NCBI RefSeq assembly: GCF_015706575.1
Contig: NW_024037065.1
Span: 5,394,001 to 5,458,000, forward strand
DNA length: 64,000 bases
DNA from: Patiria miniata
Taxonomy: Eukaryota; Echinodermata; Asteroidea; Valvatida; Asterinidae
Direction of reading: 5' to 3'
The translations under genes were made by a program, and so were the position numbers. Positions 10,374-20,640 of the stretch are shown one piece after another. The notes below the pieces were generated by a model that was not told where the DNA came from, searched no databases, and saw only the letters and a program-made list of their open reading frames with translations. Numbering within the stretch: position 1 is the first letter of the stretch; each line of letters begins with the position of its first letter.

Positions 10374-11357
10374 CAATACAATACAATAAAGTCATTTATA
10401 TAGCGCTCTTACTCAAAGATGGTTTCACAGCGCTGAACAATAAATAAATCACACACACAAAAAAAGATGCTGAACATTATTAAACAAGGAAATTATTAAA
10501 ACATGAACCTCAATCAAATAAATATGTCTTAAGGGTCTTTGGAAAAACATCCAAGGAAGGACACAGTCGGATGTGCTGCGGGAGATCATTCCTGAGCCGA
10601 GGTGCATGTGCCTGGAATGCATTGTTACGATAGATGTTCTGGGCACATGGGGCAGGGTCGTGTACTGACTGGAGCGGAGGCCAGGTCTTGCAGAGTGATG
10701 CGGCATGATGAGAGAGTCAAGATAGGTCGGAGCTTTGTTGTGAAGACACTTGTAAACAAGAGTCAGGATTTTAAATACAATACGTTGTTTGATGGGTAGC
10801 CAGTGTAGGTGTTTCAACAAGGGAGTGAGGTGATCGCGTTTTTTGGCCTTGAAGATTAGTTTTGCTGCACGATTTTGTAGGCGCTGGAGTCGTTGAATTT
10901 GGGATGAGTTGACTCCATATAGCAGAGAGTTACCGTAGTCGAGTCTCGTTGCTACTAATGCACGGGTGGCGTGCTCACAAGCTGTATCAGTTATGTATGG
11001 TCTCATGCGAGCAATATTGGACAGGGGGTAGTGTAATCCGCGACATAGTTTGGACACATGGCGATCCATTGTCAATGCCGAGTCAAACTCGACACCAAGA
11101 CTTTTTAAAGATGAAGCAGGAGAAATTGAAAGGTCTGAAATGGTGAGTGTGATATCAGATAAATACTTCCGGGACTAGTCACGACAAGGAATTCAGTTTT
11201 ATCACAATTCAGCTTTAACATGTTAGATGTCATCCATTTCTATAGATGTAGAATGCAATTTGACAGAGACTGGAGAGCACTGTTCACTGAGACGGGAGTT
11301 TTTGGATCAGCAAAGGTGTACAGAACAAGGTGTACAGAACAACGTCATCAGCAAATA
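10374..11357 (-). mobile_element. 5'-truncated L2/CR1-type LINE in the integrase
   Basis: The open frame at 10449-11075 (minus) encodes the C-terminal part of a non-LTR reverse transcriptase: LDYGNSLLYGV, LQRLQNRAAKLIF, LHWLPIKQRI and LVYKCLHNKAP are hallmarks of the L2/CR1/Crack groups. The extreme 5' edge carries FADDVVLYT, so the copy begins at the catalytic box. A 12-bp tandem duplication right after it shifts the frame. The 3' end has AGCGCTATATAAATG and a short TTGTA microsatellite tail at 10374-10390, typical of these LINEs. It splits the Gypsy integrase between KVILPK (11358) and the zinc-binding region. Confidence 0.85.
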
Positions 11358-11945
11358 TTCTTGGGTAGGATCACTTTGTATTTCACCTCCTTGCACTCTG
11401 TGGATTCCCATTTTCTGCAAAGTACTCCATTGTTCATCGTTAGTTGCTGCCACTGCGCCCAGTATGTCTTAAACTCTGGTGATAAGCATGATATCTCTTT
11501 CCACTCAGGTCTCTGCTCGTTTCGTTCGATCATTCCTAGAATCTTACCCAAAGTTGCATCAGCTATCTGCGCTTTTCGAATTTCCGCCCTAGTTATTTCA
11601 GGATTCAAAGATATAATTATGATTTTCGATTTTCTTTTGTCTTTGAAGGTTTACTTTCCGTGGTTCTCTGAGACTGGAAATTCGGTTGTTCGGAGCATTC
11701 AGGGTCCGTCGATACTGCTTCAACTCCATTATCCAGTTCATCCTCCATCCGTCCACACTGTTGGCATTTTCGAGATAGGCCATCAGCATTTCCGTGCTGT
11801 CTGCCTGGTCGGTGAATCAGCTTAATGTCATATTGGCTTATCGTCTCCAACCAGCGAGCAAGTTGTCCTTCTGGATCTTTAAAGTTTGTTAAATAACCAT
11901 CGGAGTGCTCCATGATCGGTTCTTGGCGTTATGTGCCGTCCATAC
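11358..11945 (-). pseudogene. Gypsy RNase H C-terminus and linker to integrase (element 1)
   Basis: The minus strand encodes the end of RNase H (FKDPEGQLARWLETI ... HRPGRQHGNADGLSR, 11700-11900) followed by the low-conservation tether (EITRAEIRKAQIADATLGKI ... WESTECKEV) leading to the integrase zinc domain. One frameshift lies near 11900, inside the DHGALRWL block, and another separates the two open frames near 11605. The upstream RNase H half is at 12586-12735, beyond a MITE. Confidence 0.8.
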
Positions 11946-11949
11946 ACAT

Positions 11950-12581
11950 CGTCACCGACACCACGAAGTAACACTCTACCGTGTTAAACCGTATTTTTTT
12001 TCAGTTTTTTATATTTTTAATCATCATTCATCAAGGCCTACCATTGCACGAAGTTTCAAAGCTTCAAGAGCTTTACTTTAATAATTACGCTAAGTATCCA
12101 TGGCAACTTTTGCGCAAAAGTGCCAATTTTCGTCTTCACGAAGTAACACTTGAGTTCCATTTTCCATTGCATGGCACGCATTCTGCTCATAAGTGTCAGA
12201 GTTAAAACGTTTTCACGAAGCAACACTGTTCTTGTAATAAGTTGTATGTGCGCGCGCGCTGATCTGAATTTGATTTTTCCACGTGTTACTTCGTGAAAAC
12301 GAAAGTTTACAGTTTCGCAGCCTTTTCGGTTTCACGAACTAACACTCATCTCTTTTTTTTTCTCTTTTTTTCTTGTTTATTTAATACACAAACGGGTGAA
12401 AAACAGCAGATTTAATCAATTCAATATATCAAGTGTCCACAACGAAAGACCCTACTGAAAATACTCGGACATTTTGACGCAAAGTGTTGTTTTAGAAGGC
12501 GTTCAAGTTTAGTAGCCGTTTCCTCCGATTGCTTGTTTTTACTGGTATGTAGATGGGTGTTACTTCGTGGTGTCGGTGACG
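11950..12581. mobile_element. 632-bp MITE with CGTCACCG ends and 4-bp TSD (family Y)
   Basis: Perfect inverted ends begin CGTCACCGACACCACGAAG. ACAT flanks both sides (11946-11949 and 12582-12585), and removing the element plus one ACAT rejoins the RNase H coding sequence. The terminal word CACGAAGTAACAC recurs inside: near 12133, 12213 (variant), 12283 (inverted) and 12330 (variant). There is no ORF. A partial copy starts at 41267, and a related family with different internal words lies at 40049-41146. A 4-bp duplication is seen in several superfamilies (Chapaev, Sola, Academ), so assignment is open. Confidence 0.85.
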
Positions 12582-12585
12582 ACAT

Positions 12586-12735
12586 ATGGCTTGAAGTGTT
12601 TCACAGCGAATATCACTGCTAGCAACTCTCTACGTGTGACACAGTAATTCTTCTCCGCCTTACTCAAGCTGCGACTTGCATAGGCAATCACTTTCTCATG
12701 ACCATCTTGTATCTGCGAAAGTAGTATCTAAGATA
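12586..12735 (-). pseudogene. Gypsy RNase H, N-terminal part (element 1)
   Basis: The minus strand encodes DGHEKVIAYASRSLSKAE and then YCVTRRELLAVIFAVKHF, the signature of Ty3/Gypsy RNase H. It is preceded by NEFILDT, but the usual stretch after this Asp is missing (about ten residues). The reverse transcriptase domain, which should lie between protease and RNase H (some 300 residues), is absent: protease ends only a few bases away at 12739. The element has therefore lost its polymerase. Confidence 0.75.
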
Positions 12736-12738
12736 AAC

Positions 12739-13230
12739 TCATTGGATGGAAATGGGTAAGACATCTGCAGCTATTATTGTCTCTGTCCCTGGTGAAATCT
12801 CCAAAGTCTCTGCTGCAATGATCCTTGGTTGATGACGAGTATCAACCAAAGCAATTTGCTCTCCTCGTATTATTAGACAAAGCCTATTTAAGTCCAGTGT
12901 CCCTCCTGTTTTGAACGAAAAGTCGACACCCAAAATTGCTTCATTATGGATATCCGCTACGATAACTTAAAGTGTAATCTCTGTTCTGCCAACTTTGACT
13001 TTCATCATCCCGTTAAATAAGACTTCTAGGGGTGTTCCATCGGCTTGTCGAATTCCTGAACCGCTTTTTGTTAATTCTGGCCTAACCTCAACATTCATGT
13101 TCATATAAGTTTCTTTTGCCAGAACCGTGTTCGTTGAACCTGTATCTACAAGGAATTTAACCGTACTACCACAAACTATCCCATCTACAAATATCCTGCC
13201 TGCATAGAATCTCTTGTGTCTTTTTCCCAT
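12739..13230 (-). pseudogene. Gypsy aspartic protease (element 1)
   Basis: The frame at 12967-13230 has the retroviral-type protease core FLVDTGSTNTVL with the catalytic D-T-G, followed by a flap-like region. The frame at 12739-12933 continues with GVDF and IRGEQIALVDT blocks, typical of the protease C-terminus and linker. A stop separates the two near 12967. It follows gag nucleocapsid, as expected for gag-pol order. Confidence 0.75.
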
Positions 13231-13257
13231 GCCTCAAAATGTCTACATCTAGTATCT

Positions 13258-13566
13258 CTAATTCCGTATTTGCGGGTCTTTCTGGTAATTTCCTCGCCTC
13301 CTCTCGACCCTCTGAGTTGACCATTGGGCGTTAAACGGCATTCTTTTCTCATACTTTTGGCCTCTCATTTTGCATTCCCTAGCAAAATGTCCAACTTCTC
13401 CACAGGAGTAGCAAGTCACGTCTTGCAGTCTCGTCAGTGGTTTCTTCTCCGATTGACTTCTCTGCATCCTCTGCATTGTCAACTTTATTTCAGCTATCGC
13501 TGCTCTAACTTCAGCTAAAACTTCAGCAATTTCCCACCACTGCCACCATTGTGGCGAAAAGGGCAA
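13258..13566 (-). pseudogene. Gypsy gag C-terminus with CCHC zinc knuckle (element 1)
   Basis: The minus strand encodes CYSCGEVGHFARECK, a CX2CX4HX4C nucleocapsid knuckle, within a basic, Gln/Arg-rich context after a helical stretch (IAEVLAEVRAAIAEIKLTMQ). The capsid-coding part of gag is missing: 13570-13790 has only G-rich sequence and broken frames before the LTR. Confidence 0.75.
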
Positions 13567-14858
13567 AAGGGACGGTGCGGGGGAAGGGGGAAACGGGTTT
13601 TATAGGGGTCGTCGGAAAGGGGGGGGGGGACTTTGGGACACCTCTTCAATATCCTCGATAGCGCTGCGACCAGGCGAAATAGTTCAGGCCTAAACCTCCG
13701 GAGTTTCGCCTCTCCAGTTTAGCACTTCGCGTTGGCCGACGTGGGTTCGGGTCAAAATATATGACGAAGTTACCGAGAAGCAGACACCTTAAAAGGGGAG
13801 GGGCTTATAAATTCTGACAGGAATCCAGTTGTACAGAACAAAACCGTTTCCAACTATTTAATTCAGATCCGCAACAACATAAATAAGAACAATAACAAAC
13901 TATAAGAAACTTGTTGTATCCACAACAATAATAAAATAAGGTCAGCTATTTACACTCTGTACATTTATTTACACTCCAGTATTAAAGGCTCCTTGTACAA
14001 TCCAGTGAATCTCCTAATAATCCAGTAAATATCTTTATCCAATCCTCGCTTAGTTCCAATCGAGAATTAATTAGCACTTGAATATGACCAGAGGAGTATG
14101 GAGAAAGGGTAAGTTGCAGACAGTATAGTGTACAGATAAGGAGCAAGGTACGTTTAAACCTGTCAACTTACTAGCAGAGCAAAGACTAGGTATCGTTTAA
14201 ACCTGTCTACTCAACTTGCAAAACCAAGACCAGGTATCGTTTAAACCTGTCTGCCTTCAAGAAGAATTTACTAAGGTCCCTCAAAAATACCTTTCTCAAA
14301 AATACTTAATAGGCTCCAGGCCTTTCTCAAAAATGCTAAATAGGCCCCATGCCTTTCTCAAACCACTCGGGAAAACATACTCGTCAGCCTAATTCCGCTA
14401 AATCTCCTCTCAAGAACTCAGTAGTTGTGTGAGATAACTTAATAAAAACTTACTATACCTCTACTGTCTGTTTCTAACTCAATACACAGATACACAGCTC
14501 CAAGTACACAGTTGATGCACGGGCACTAATAAATCTACGAAGTATCATTGCTCCCCAATACACAAGTGAATGAGGCAGCAATAATTATCCTTAGTTCTCC
14601 TTATCCTGGCTTCCCAATACATAAAAGAATGCAGAGCTCCTCAATGCACAAACGATGATGCAATGGTCCAGATAAATGTAAAGTATTTTATTTAACTCTG
14701 CTCCCCACTGCAAAACCAATGCAGAGCCTCAAATAAATTCTTTAGCTTGGCTCCCCAATTGGCAAAGTGATGCAGTGTTCCCCACTACACAATGATTCAG
14801 TGATGCAGTGGTCCAGATAAATCGATTAAATTATTTATCCTGGTTCCCCACTATTCAA

Positions 14859-15089
14859 GTTATTATTATTATTATTATTAATGGTTTATTTTATTAAACT
14901 TTCACGGCCCCATAAGGCCGAATTGCAGTTTAATTTACACACATTAAAAATCATTACATATTAAAATTACAGAGAATTACATCGTGTAAAAGATACAATA
15001 AAAAGGTAAATCACAACAAAATACACACAAGTAATAAAAATTAAAATCATTCAAATCCGACTGCATAAAATACGCAGTCGCAGTCCCCC
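14859..15089 (-). mobile_element. LINE/SINE 3' end with (TAA)n tail
   Basis: Sequence absent from LTR A begins with a TTATTATTATT microsatellite (14859-14881) and continues for about 210 bp to CAGTCCCCCC. On the minus strand it would end GGTTTATT-like plus (TAA)n, the style of L2/CR1 tails or SINEs using them. The block GCAGTCGGATTTG...CGACTGCG-like near its other end gives a short inverted repeat. No coding sequence. Confidence 0.6.
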
Positions 15090-15162
15090 CACAAGTGAAG
15101 AAGCAAATCAATATGGCTTGGCTCCCCAGTATTTAGTCCACTTACATACACTTAGCGACGAC

Positions 15163-16749
15163 TTAGTCGGCAAGGAGGGGGAATGCGCGAAGATTCTCGT
15201 AGACGAAGCACCGGTTACGGATGGCTTCTTGCTCGGACACGGCGAAACGCCACAGGGGGTGATTGGCAGTGGCAAACACCGGGGTGCGGGCTAGAAAAGC
15301 TTCAGCTTGATGCTTGACAGGGACCATGGTCTCCTGTCCCTCAAGCACAATCTTCGCCTTCTCTGAAATAAAAAAAAGAAAAAATTACAAAGTACAAATT
15401 TTGTGCACAAGTCAATGGGAGACGAGTTGGTAAACCAACGCGGCCAATACACGAGTACAATACAAAGTGCGTTGGTGAACAAGTGGACACTTACCTATAA
15501 CACACGCATCAAGATAGGGCTCGTTCAGTACAATCATCCTCTTATCCACACACTCCTGCCACATGAAGGCATACCCCCCTGAGCCTTGGGAGATCTCGCC
15601 TACATGCACAGCCAAGTCCACGAGGGAATTGATCAGCCAGGTCTTTCCGGCATTCGACTCGCCGATAAGGGCCAAGCAATTCTTCTTGGGCGTCGTCCTG
15701 TAAAAAAAGAAAATGTGTATAAGATGAGTGTTTAGAAAAAAGGGATCGGGAAGTCTTGAGTCCTAGGGTATCGGGTACTTACCTATTCATCACTGCAGTC
15801 ACATCATTCACGAGGAAGTTGAGTAGTATACCCTGATGGGTTCACCAGCGGGCCACGAGGTAGACGCTTTCTTCCACGGTGTGGAACTTCGGAGGGTTGG
15901 GGGGTTGTTCATCTCCCACGTAGACTCCAGGGTCTCCATGTCGTTCTCGAGACATCCCATCTGAGTGAGGAGACGAGCCTTGGTGAAGCGATCTCTCCAG
16001 TTGGCTTGGAAATATAGCTTCTCCACACGGGCTTTCACCTGGGGGGACTCGTAGCGCATTACCCGAGTGACAAAGTCATTCGAGCTGCGAGGCGACCACT
16101 TAGACATCAAGTCCATGAGTACTTGAAGGTCGGTCTGGTTGGCGTACTTGCCACCATCAGGATACTTCCCCTTGGGCTCCTCAGCCGTGCCGCGGGTCAT
16201 CATCTTCACGGTGCGCATCTGATCTATCTCATTCCTCGGTAGGGGTGATGCGGAAGATGGGGTTAATCTCACTCTTCTTGTCCGGAAGATGCTCGTAGAT
16301 GACAGTGCGGGGGGGGGGATCGAAAGATATGTAATCATAGCTTTCGGGTCACGAATCGCCACCCCCTGCATTTCACAGCAGGCGGCGCGAACGCGCTTCG
16401 ACAGTTGTCGAACACGCCAGGAATCTCTCCATGCAGAACTGCTAACCACCACCATGTGCAGGTGAAGACCACGGACTTTGCAGGCTAACCCCCCTTTCGA
16501 GGGATCATGTTCGTAGATACAGTACTGGAAATCACCCAGTTCTGCCTTGCAGAGCTCGAGAATGGCCGGCACTGGCACATCGGCGTGAGGGTTGATCCTC
16601 TGCACTATCACCCCCGTCTTGTGGACGGTGCTAAACTCCAAACTAGGACGAGCCTTCTTCAGTGCACGGAGTGGAGCCTTGCCCGTTCCATGGAGCTCCG
16701 CGCTCCGTTTCACGGCAGACACTCTTGCTGTGATCATCGCTTGAGCCAT
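15163..16749 (-). pseudogene. Parvovirus-like NS1/Rep (HUH plus SF3 helicase) fragment with two introns
   Basis: Exon 1 (15783-16749) starts with MAQAMI and holds an HUH-type nuclease region with GLHLHMVV (His-hydrophobic-His) and a downstream Tyr in DPKAMITYL. Exon 2 (15495-15698) has a Walker A GESNAGKT and a Walker B-like RMIVLNEP. Exon 3 (15163-15362) has RTPVFATANHPLWRF (SF3 motif C) and a later RNRCF. Introns of 84 bp (15699-15782) and 132 bp (15363-15494) have GTAAGT donors and pyrimidine-rich AG acceptors. Motif order matches parvovirus NS1. A frame disturbance lies near the end of exon 1 (about 15835). The stop at 15163 is formed at the junction with the LTR, so the C-terminus is cut off. 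No capsid gene is present. It reads as an endogenous viral fragment in the Gypsy LTR. Confidence 0.75.
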
Positions 16750-16951
16750 AACAAGAGAGTAGATAGAACAATTCCGGCCAGGGCAAAAGATGATAATGGA
16801 ATGAGCATTCCCCCCCCCCCCCCACTTTGTTTATACTAACTTGCTCCCCAAAGCGCAACTGATCACATCAGAAATCAGCAGCACAATAATATTCTTTTAC
16901 CAACATCCACCAAATCTAAATCCAAATCACTTAATTAGCAAAAATCAGCCA

Positions 16952-16958
16952 ATTTATA
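16952..16958 (-). promoter_or_regulatory. LTR TATA box (copy B)
   Basis: TATAAAT on the minus strand beside a GGCGCGTAGCCC block, at the position equivalent to the TATA boxes of LTR A and LTR C. Confidence 0.5.
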
Positions 16959-17559
16959 CTCACGGGCTACGCGCCCAGCGCGAAGTCAAAAGTACGCGCT
17001 AGTAAATAGGCCACGCCTATATTTGTAAAAAGTCGCAGTAAAGTAATTCACAAACCTATAATTTCTCCAAAATTATACAGCAAAATATCACACAAAATGG
17101 CTGAAATCAATCTTCAAGATATTCCTTACAGTAAGTCTGCTCCAAAACTGTGAATAAATTATACAGAATCCCCAAAATGCTCACTTTTACCTGGTATTAA
17201 TGAATGTAAACAAACTCTAAGTTTCTTGAAGAAAATGGAGTGATATCACATATATTCATTAGCCAGTCACTGACTTACCAGACGATAGCTTACAGAAAAG
17301 TCATCAAAACTTTCGCAACTTCCACAGTTGCTTCAAACTAAACAATTTTTCATCTAAAGAAGCTAGATAAATATTTATCTCCACTTTCTACAAAAATGAA
17401 TTACTTTTTAGAAGTCTCAGTCTGCCAGAAATTATTTAACAACTTTCAGCCAATCACAACCGTTTTAACCGCCGTTCAAATGGCAACCATGTTGGATTTT
17501 ACCATCACGCTATTTATAGCACAGCTGACATGTAAACAAACACGTGAGTGCACACCCAA

Positions 17560-17804
17560 GTTTACGTTACATACCAAGTGTGGACTTTTCATTGCTTTTA
17601 TGTAGTTAAGTTTTTTCTATGATTCCCTTTAGTGTTTCTCTTCATTCTGCTACAAATAAACCTAACCCAAAAATGCCTCTAAACCTGTTTTCCAGAAATG
17701 GGGAAACACTGTGTGGACTTGCCCAAGTCCGCACAGTGTCTCCTCTACCTAGTTTATGTGGACATCTTTTGTTCGGAAGTCTACACAGTGAATGTAATGC
17801 CTGT
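17560..17804. mobile_element. 245-bp MITE in the LTR, 8-bp TSD
   Basis: Present in LTR B, absent from LTR A. ACACCCAA flanks both ends (17552-17559 and 17805-17812), and LTR A has one related octamer at the empty site. The ends are imperfect inverted repeats around TTACATACC...GTGTGGACTT. A diverged inverted copy lies at 52375-52610. No ORF. Confidence 0.7.
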
Positions 17805-17931
17805 ACACCCAATATCGGCAGGAAAATGCTAGAAACTGCTTGAAAATTATGCCTTAAAAGACAACAGGACGTTACTAGATGCCTGGTCTCTAGAAGGATA
17901 AGGGTGCATTTGGGGGCATTTTCGTCATACA

Positions 17932-18888
17932 TACAAAACATTTTTTTTTTTAGTTAGAAAATACTGTTTTACTCACAATCCGATAGAAAAGTTTTGCGCC
18001 TCATTGGTTTTTAATTTACCTTAATCATTTTAAGTACATAAGGGATTTTTTGACGATCGAAAAATAACTTCAAAGAACTTTAATGGAATTGTTTGGGTGT
18101 GTGTAAAATCCCTATACCGAGGGGTGAATTTGCCCATAGTTTTGGATTTTAGTCGGGCGCCGCGAAATCACGGAATGCGCGTGTAGATTCGAATTGGACC
18201 TGGCGGTCTATGTGTTTATATGTCTGTGTTCAACGATTCTCAAAATGATGATACATTGTTGTCTTCTGAAGCCTACATTCTTCCGGTAGAAGGGTGCACT
18301 AGTTACGGTGTTTAATTACATCGACAGTTGTACTTCTTCGGGACGGTTTTAGCACATTTGTTTGTGCAGCCGCTATTGTCTTGGTCTCTAGATCTCCAGT
18401 ACGACTGGGCTATCCAGTGCTGCTCTGTTGCTCCTTAACGAGCGGTGAGCCAGTTAACTACTGAGTGAACTAAATTTTACTGTGGACAGACCCTTACTGT
18501 CAGTCGACGTGACCCCTGTCCCTGCGTGCAGCTAGCTCTGAGCTTCTGCTGCTCGGCCACTAGATGTTAGTCTGGTGCTCTCAGCGCAGCTGACCTGGCG
18601 AGTCTAATAACGGACGTCAGGTATTGGAGCCAGACTAGATACGTACGAATTTTAAATGTTAATGTTCTCAATGAATGCAGGACGCTGTAAAATTCATGAA
18701 GGCTTAGCCTGCGCCTAATTATAACGACATTCGACGTTTTGAATAATTTGGTCGGCAGCCGGCCGGGCACTGTTCACGAGTTTATTTTCGATACGTCTAG
18801 TCCGTCCAATTAACCAAATTAAGTTCAATAATTAAGCTGTGCTTCAAATAGTCCTAGTCATGCTACATGTAGTTGAAAGAAGACTTAC
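17932..18888. other. No recognisable gene
   Basis: This is unique-looking flank outside the provirus. Reading frames are short and unassignable. It would be intron sequence downstream of the THAP-like exon if that exon is real. Confidence 0.4.
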
Positions 18889-19337
18889 CCTTGTTGACTC
18901 CCTTTTCTAAACGCAGCCCGTTCTGTGGATTGGGGAGATGGCTTGTCACACGTCCGCTTCGTTGGTACCGCGGCTGGTTTAATATACAAGCGTGTTGGAA
19001 TTCCAAATTCTCGTTTCAGTAAACTTGATTGATCACGTATACACTGGCGCCGCAGGGAAATGTTGATAGGAAAGGTATAAAAACTTGGGTCAGGGCTGTT
19101 CTTTGAAGTGCGATTGCAGCCACCGACAACACAATTAACCGGCGTAGCTTTGCCTTCGCCTGGCCTAGCCCTGCCGCTTACCCGATCGACCGGCGGCTGC
19201 TGGCCGGACTGATAAGAATGTTTACATATTCCAAACCTTTTTTTCCCCGTGTCCTTGTCCACACAACTGTGTTCAGCGCGTTCCAGAACTAGCGTGAAGT
19301 ACAGCAAACGGGAACGATGTTGATGTGTTATAGACAT
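18889..19337 (-). CDS. Exon with partial THAP-like zinc-finger domain
   Basis: A 150-codon minus-strand frame starting with Met at 19337 contains VNCVVGGCNRTSK followed 8-10 residues later by FYTFPINISLRRQC. This matches the first half of a THAP C2CH domain (paired Cys, then an F-x-F-P motif and an LR block). The second zinc pair (Cys-X2-His) is not visible; the frame continues Lys/Pro/Ser-rich. A consensus donor, GTAAGT, starts at 18888 on the minus strand exactly where the frame ends, so this looks like a true first coding exon. The conserved Trp after LR is replaced by Cys. THAP domains are sequence-specific DNA binders found in host factors and in P-type transposases. The next exon is not identified. 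Confidence 0.5.
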
Positions 19338-20640
19338 TTATTTTACTATGGTTGGCTGTTGGGGCAAATACAAAGGAATAATCTACTAACTATAAATAAA
19401 AGGCTGTAATACTATCAAAATACTGAATAATCAACAATCATTACCAACAAGTCAATGAAGATACCTCCCGTTACAAAACTGAACTTATTAATTATGATTT
19501 TTGGCGCAAAAGCTGTTGACAAGTACAGTTGGGGTAAGGAGCATGTGGCCGCCCATACAACGGTGCACATTAATCGTCTCTTTGCGCGGAGCGATTTGCA
19601 AGTTTCGCCGGAACTGCGCTGCAACGGGAGTCCTGTTTATAACGTCATGATTTACTGTGTTTTGTTTGCTGCCCCAACGACGACTTTTACACAAATTGCA
19701 CATTCGGGACAAAACAGGAGCCAAAAAAACAGCTCTCAAAAGTACCTTTTGTATTGATATTCATTTTATTTTATCACACTGTAGGCTACATATACCCGGA
19801 AAACGACGGAAATGTCTTCGTGCATTCCACAACCCTTTTAAAATCTTACTTTCCACATGCTACAGATAATTCATCTTTATGTAGAAAATTCCACTTGAAA
19901 TCCACCTATTTCACGTCATGAACGTAGCGAAACTTGTGCACAAATCGCTATTTTTGCGTTAATCGCGCCTTGACGGCCGCAGATTGTCTATATTATTTTA
20001 CTACACGACAGACGATATATTCAACCATCTACTATTGGTTAGATCTTCCCTGTATTGAATATTCATTAGGATTAATATGGTTTTTTTTATGAATGGGGTT
20101 TCCGCGGAAAAATCCAACAGGTCACTGAGTAATGAATATTCATTTTTGCATGACCCCGGCGAATACTTGCGCATGTGCTCAATCGCATGTCGCCTGTGGA
20201 GCATTTTATACAGCGGTGTGTACTAAGGGAAGAGCAGGACCTTGTCAAAGGAGGAGTACTACATGTTTTATGCAGAACAACAGGACCTCTTCCAAGTAAC
20301 GGGGACAATTGCTACACTGATGCCTTTGTTGGTTAGCTACATCATTTATGACATGTCATATCCAAATGTATCAGACACACTCCTACCTTCTTGCATTTGG
20401 AAAGGATACATCCTAGAGTCTGTTATGCATTTGAAAGGTAGATTAGCAGAAAGGCAGAAAGCTTGGCTAACACAAAGTGACCTTGACTCGTGTGCCATTC
20501 TGACGTCAGGTTTACACGTTGTCTTTAAGGGTTTTTTTTTTAATTTACTCGTCGGGTGAGTTTTTTATGCTAATTAGTCATCTGTGTGTCATTTTTAAAT
20601 TACTCGTAGTTCGTAGTCAAAATATCGGACCGAGTGAGGA
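19338..20640. other. Mostly noncoding; one unassigned 105-codon frame
   Basis: The plus-strand frame 20242-20559 begins MSKEEYYMFYAEQQDLF and includes a hydrophobic stretch, but carries no signature I know and no splice context. The rest is AT-rich with several ATTCATT-type words. The right edge meets LTR C. Confidence 0.3.

Larger units (their letters stand above)
13570..17931 (-). mobile_element. 5' LTR and leader of Gypsy element 1, with three insertions
   Basis: From about 14150 the sequence matches LTR A (3922-5575) and ends at 17931 with GGCATTTTCGTCATACA, the LTR start on the minus strand. Three insertions interrupt it: a LINE/SINE 3' end (14859-15089), the NS1/Rep fragment (about 15164-16837) and a 245-bp MITE (17560-17804). 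The inner (U5) border is uncertain, somewhere between 13790 and 14150, and I could not find a convincing tRNA primer-binding site. 13570-13790 holds remnants of leader or gag with a poly-G tract at 13619-13629. Confidence 0.65.

Noticed and set aside
10602..11146. Plus-strand frames inside the LINE
   Set aside because: They are antisense to the clear reverse-transcriptase frame on the minus strand.
13570..13800. tRNA primer-binding site of Gypsy element 1
   Set aside because: TGG words are present on the minus strand, but none directly follows a convincing CA end of the LTR or matches a tRNA 3' end that I recognise.
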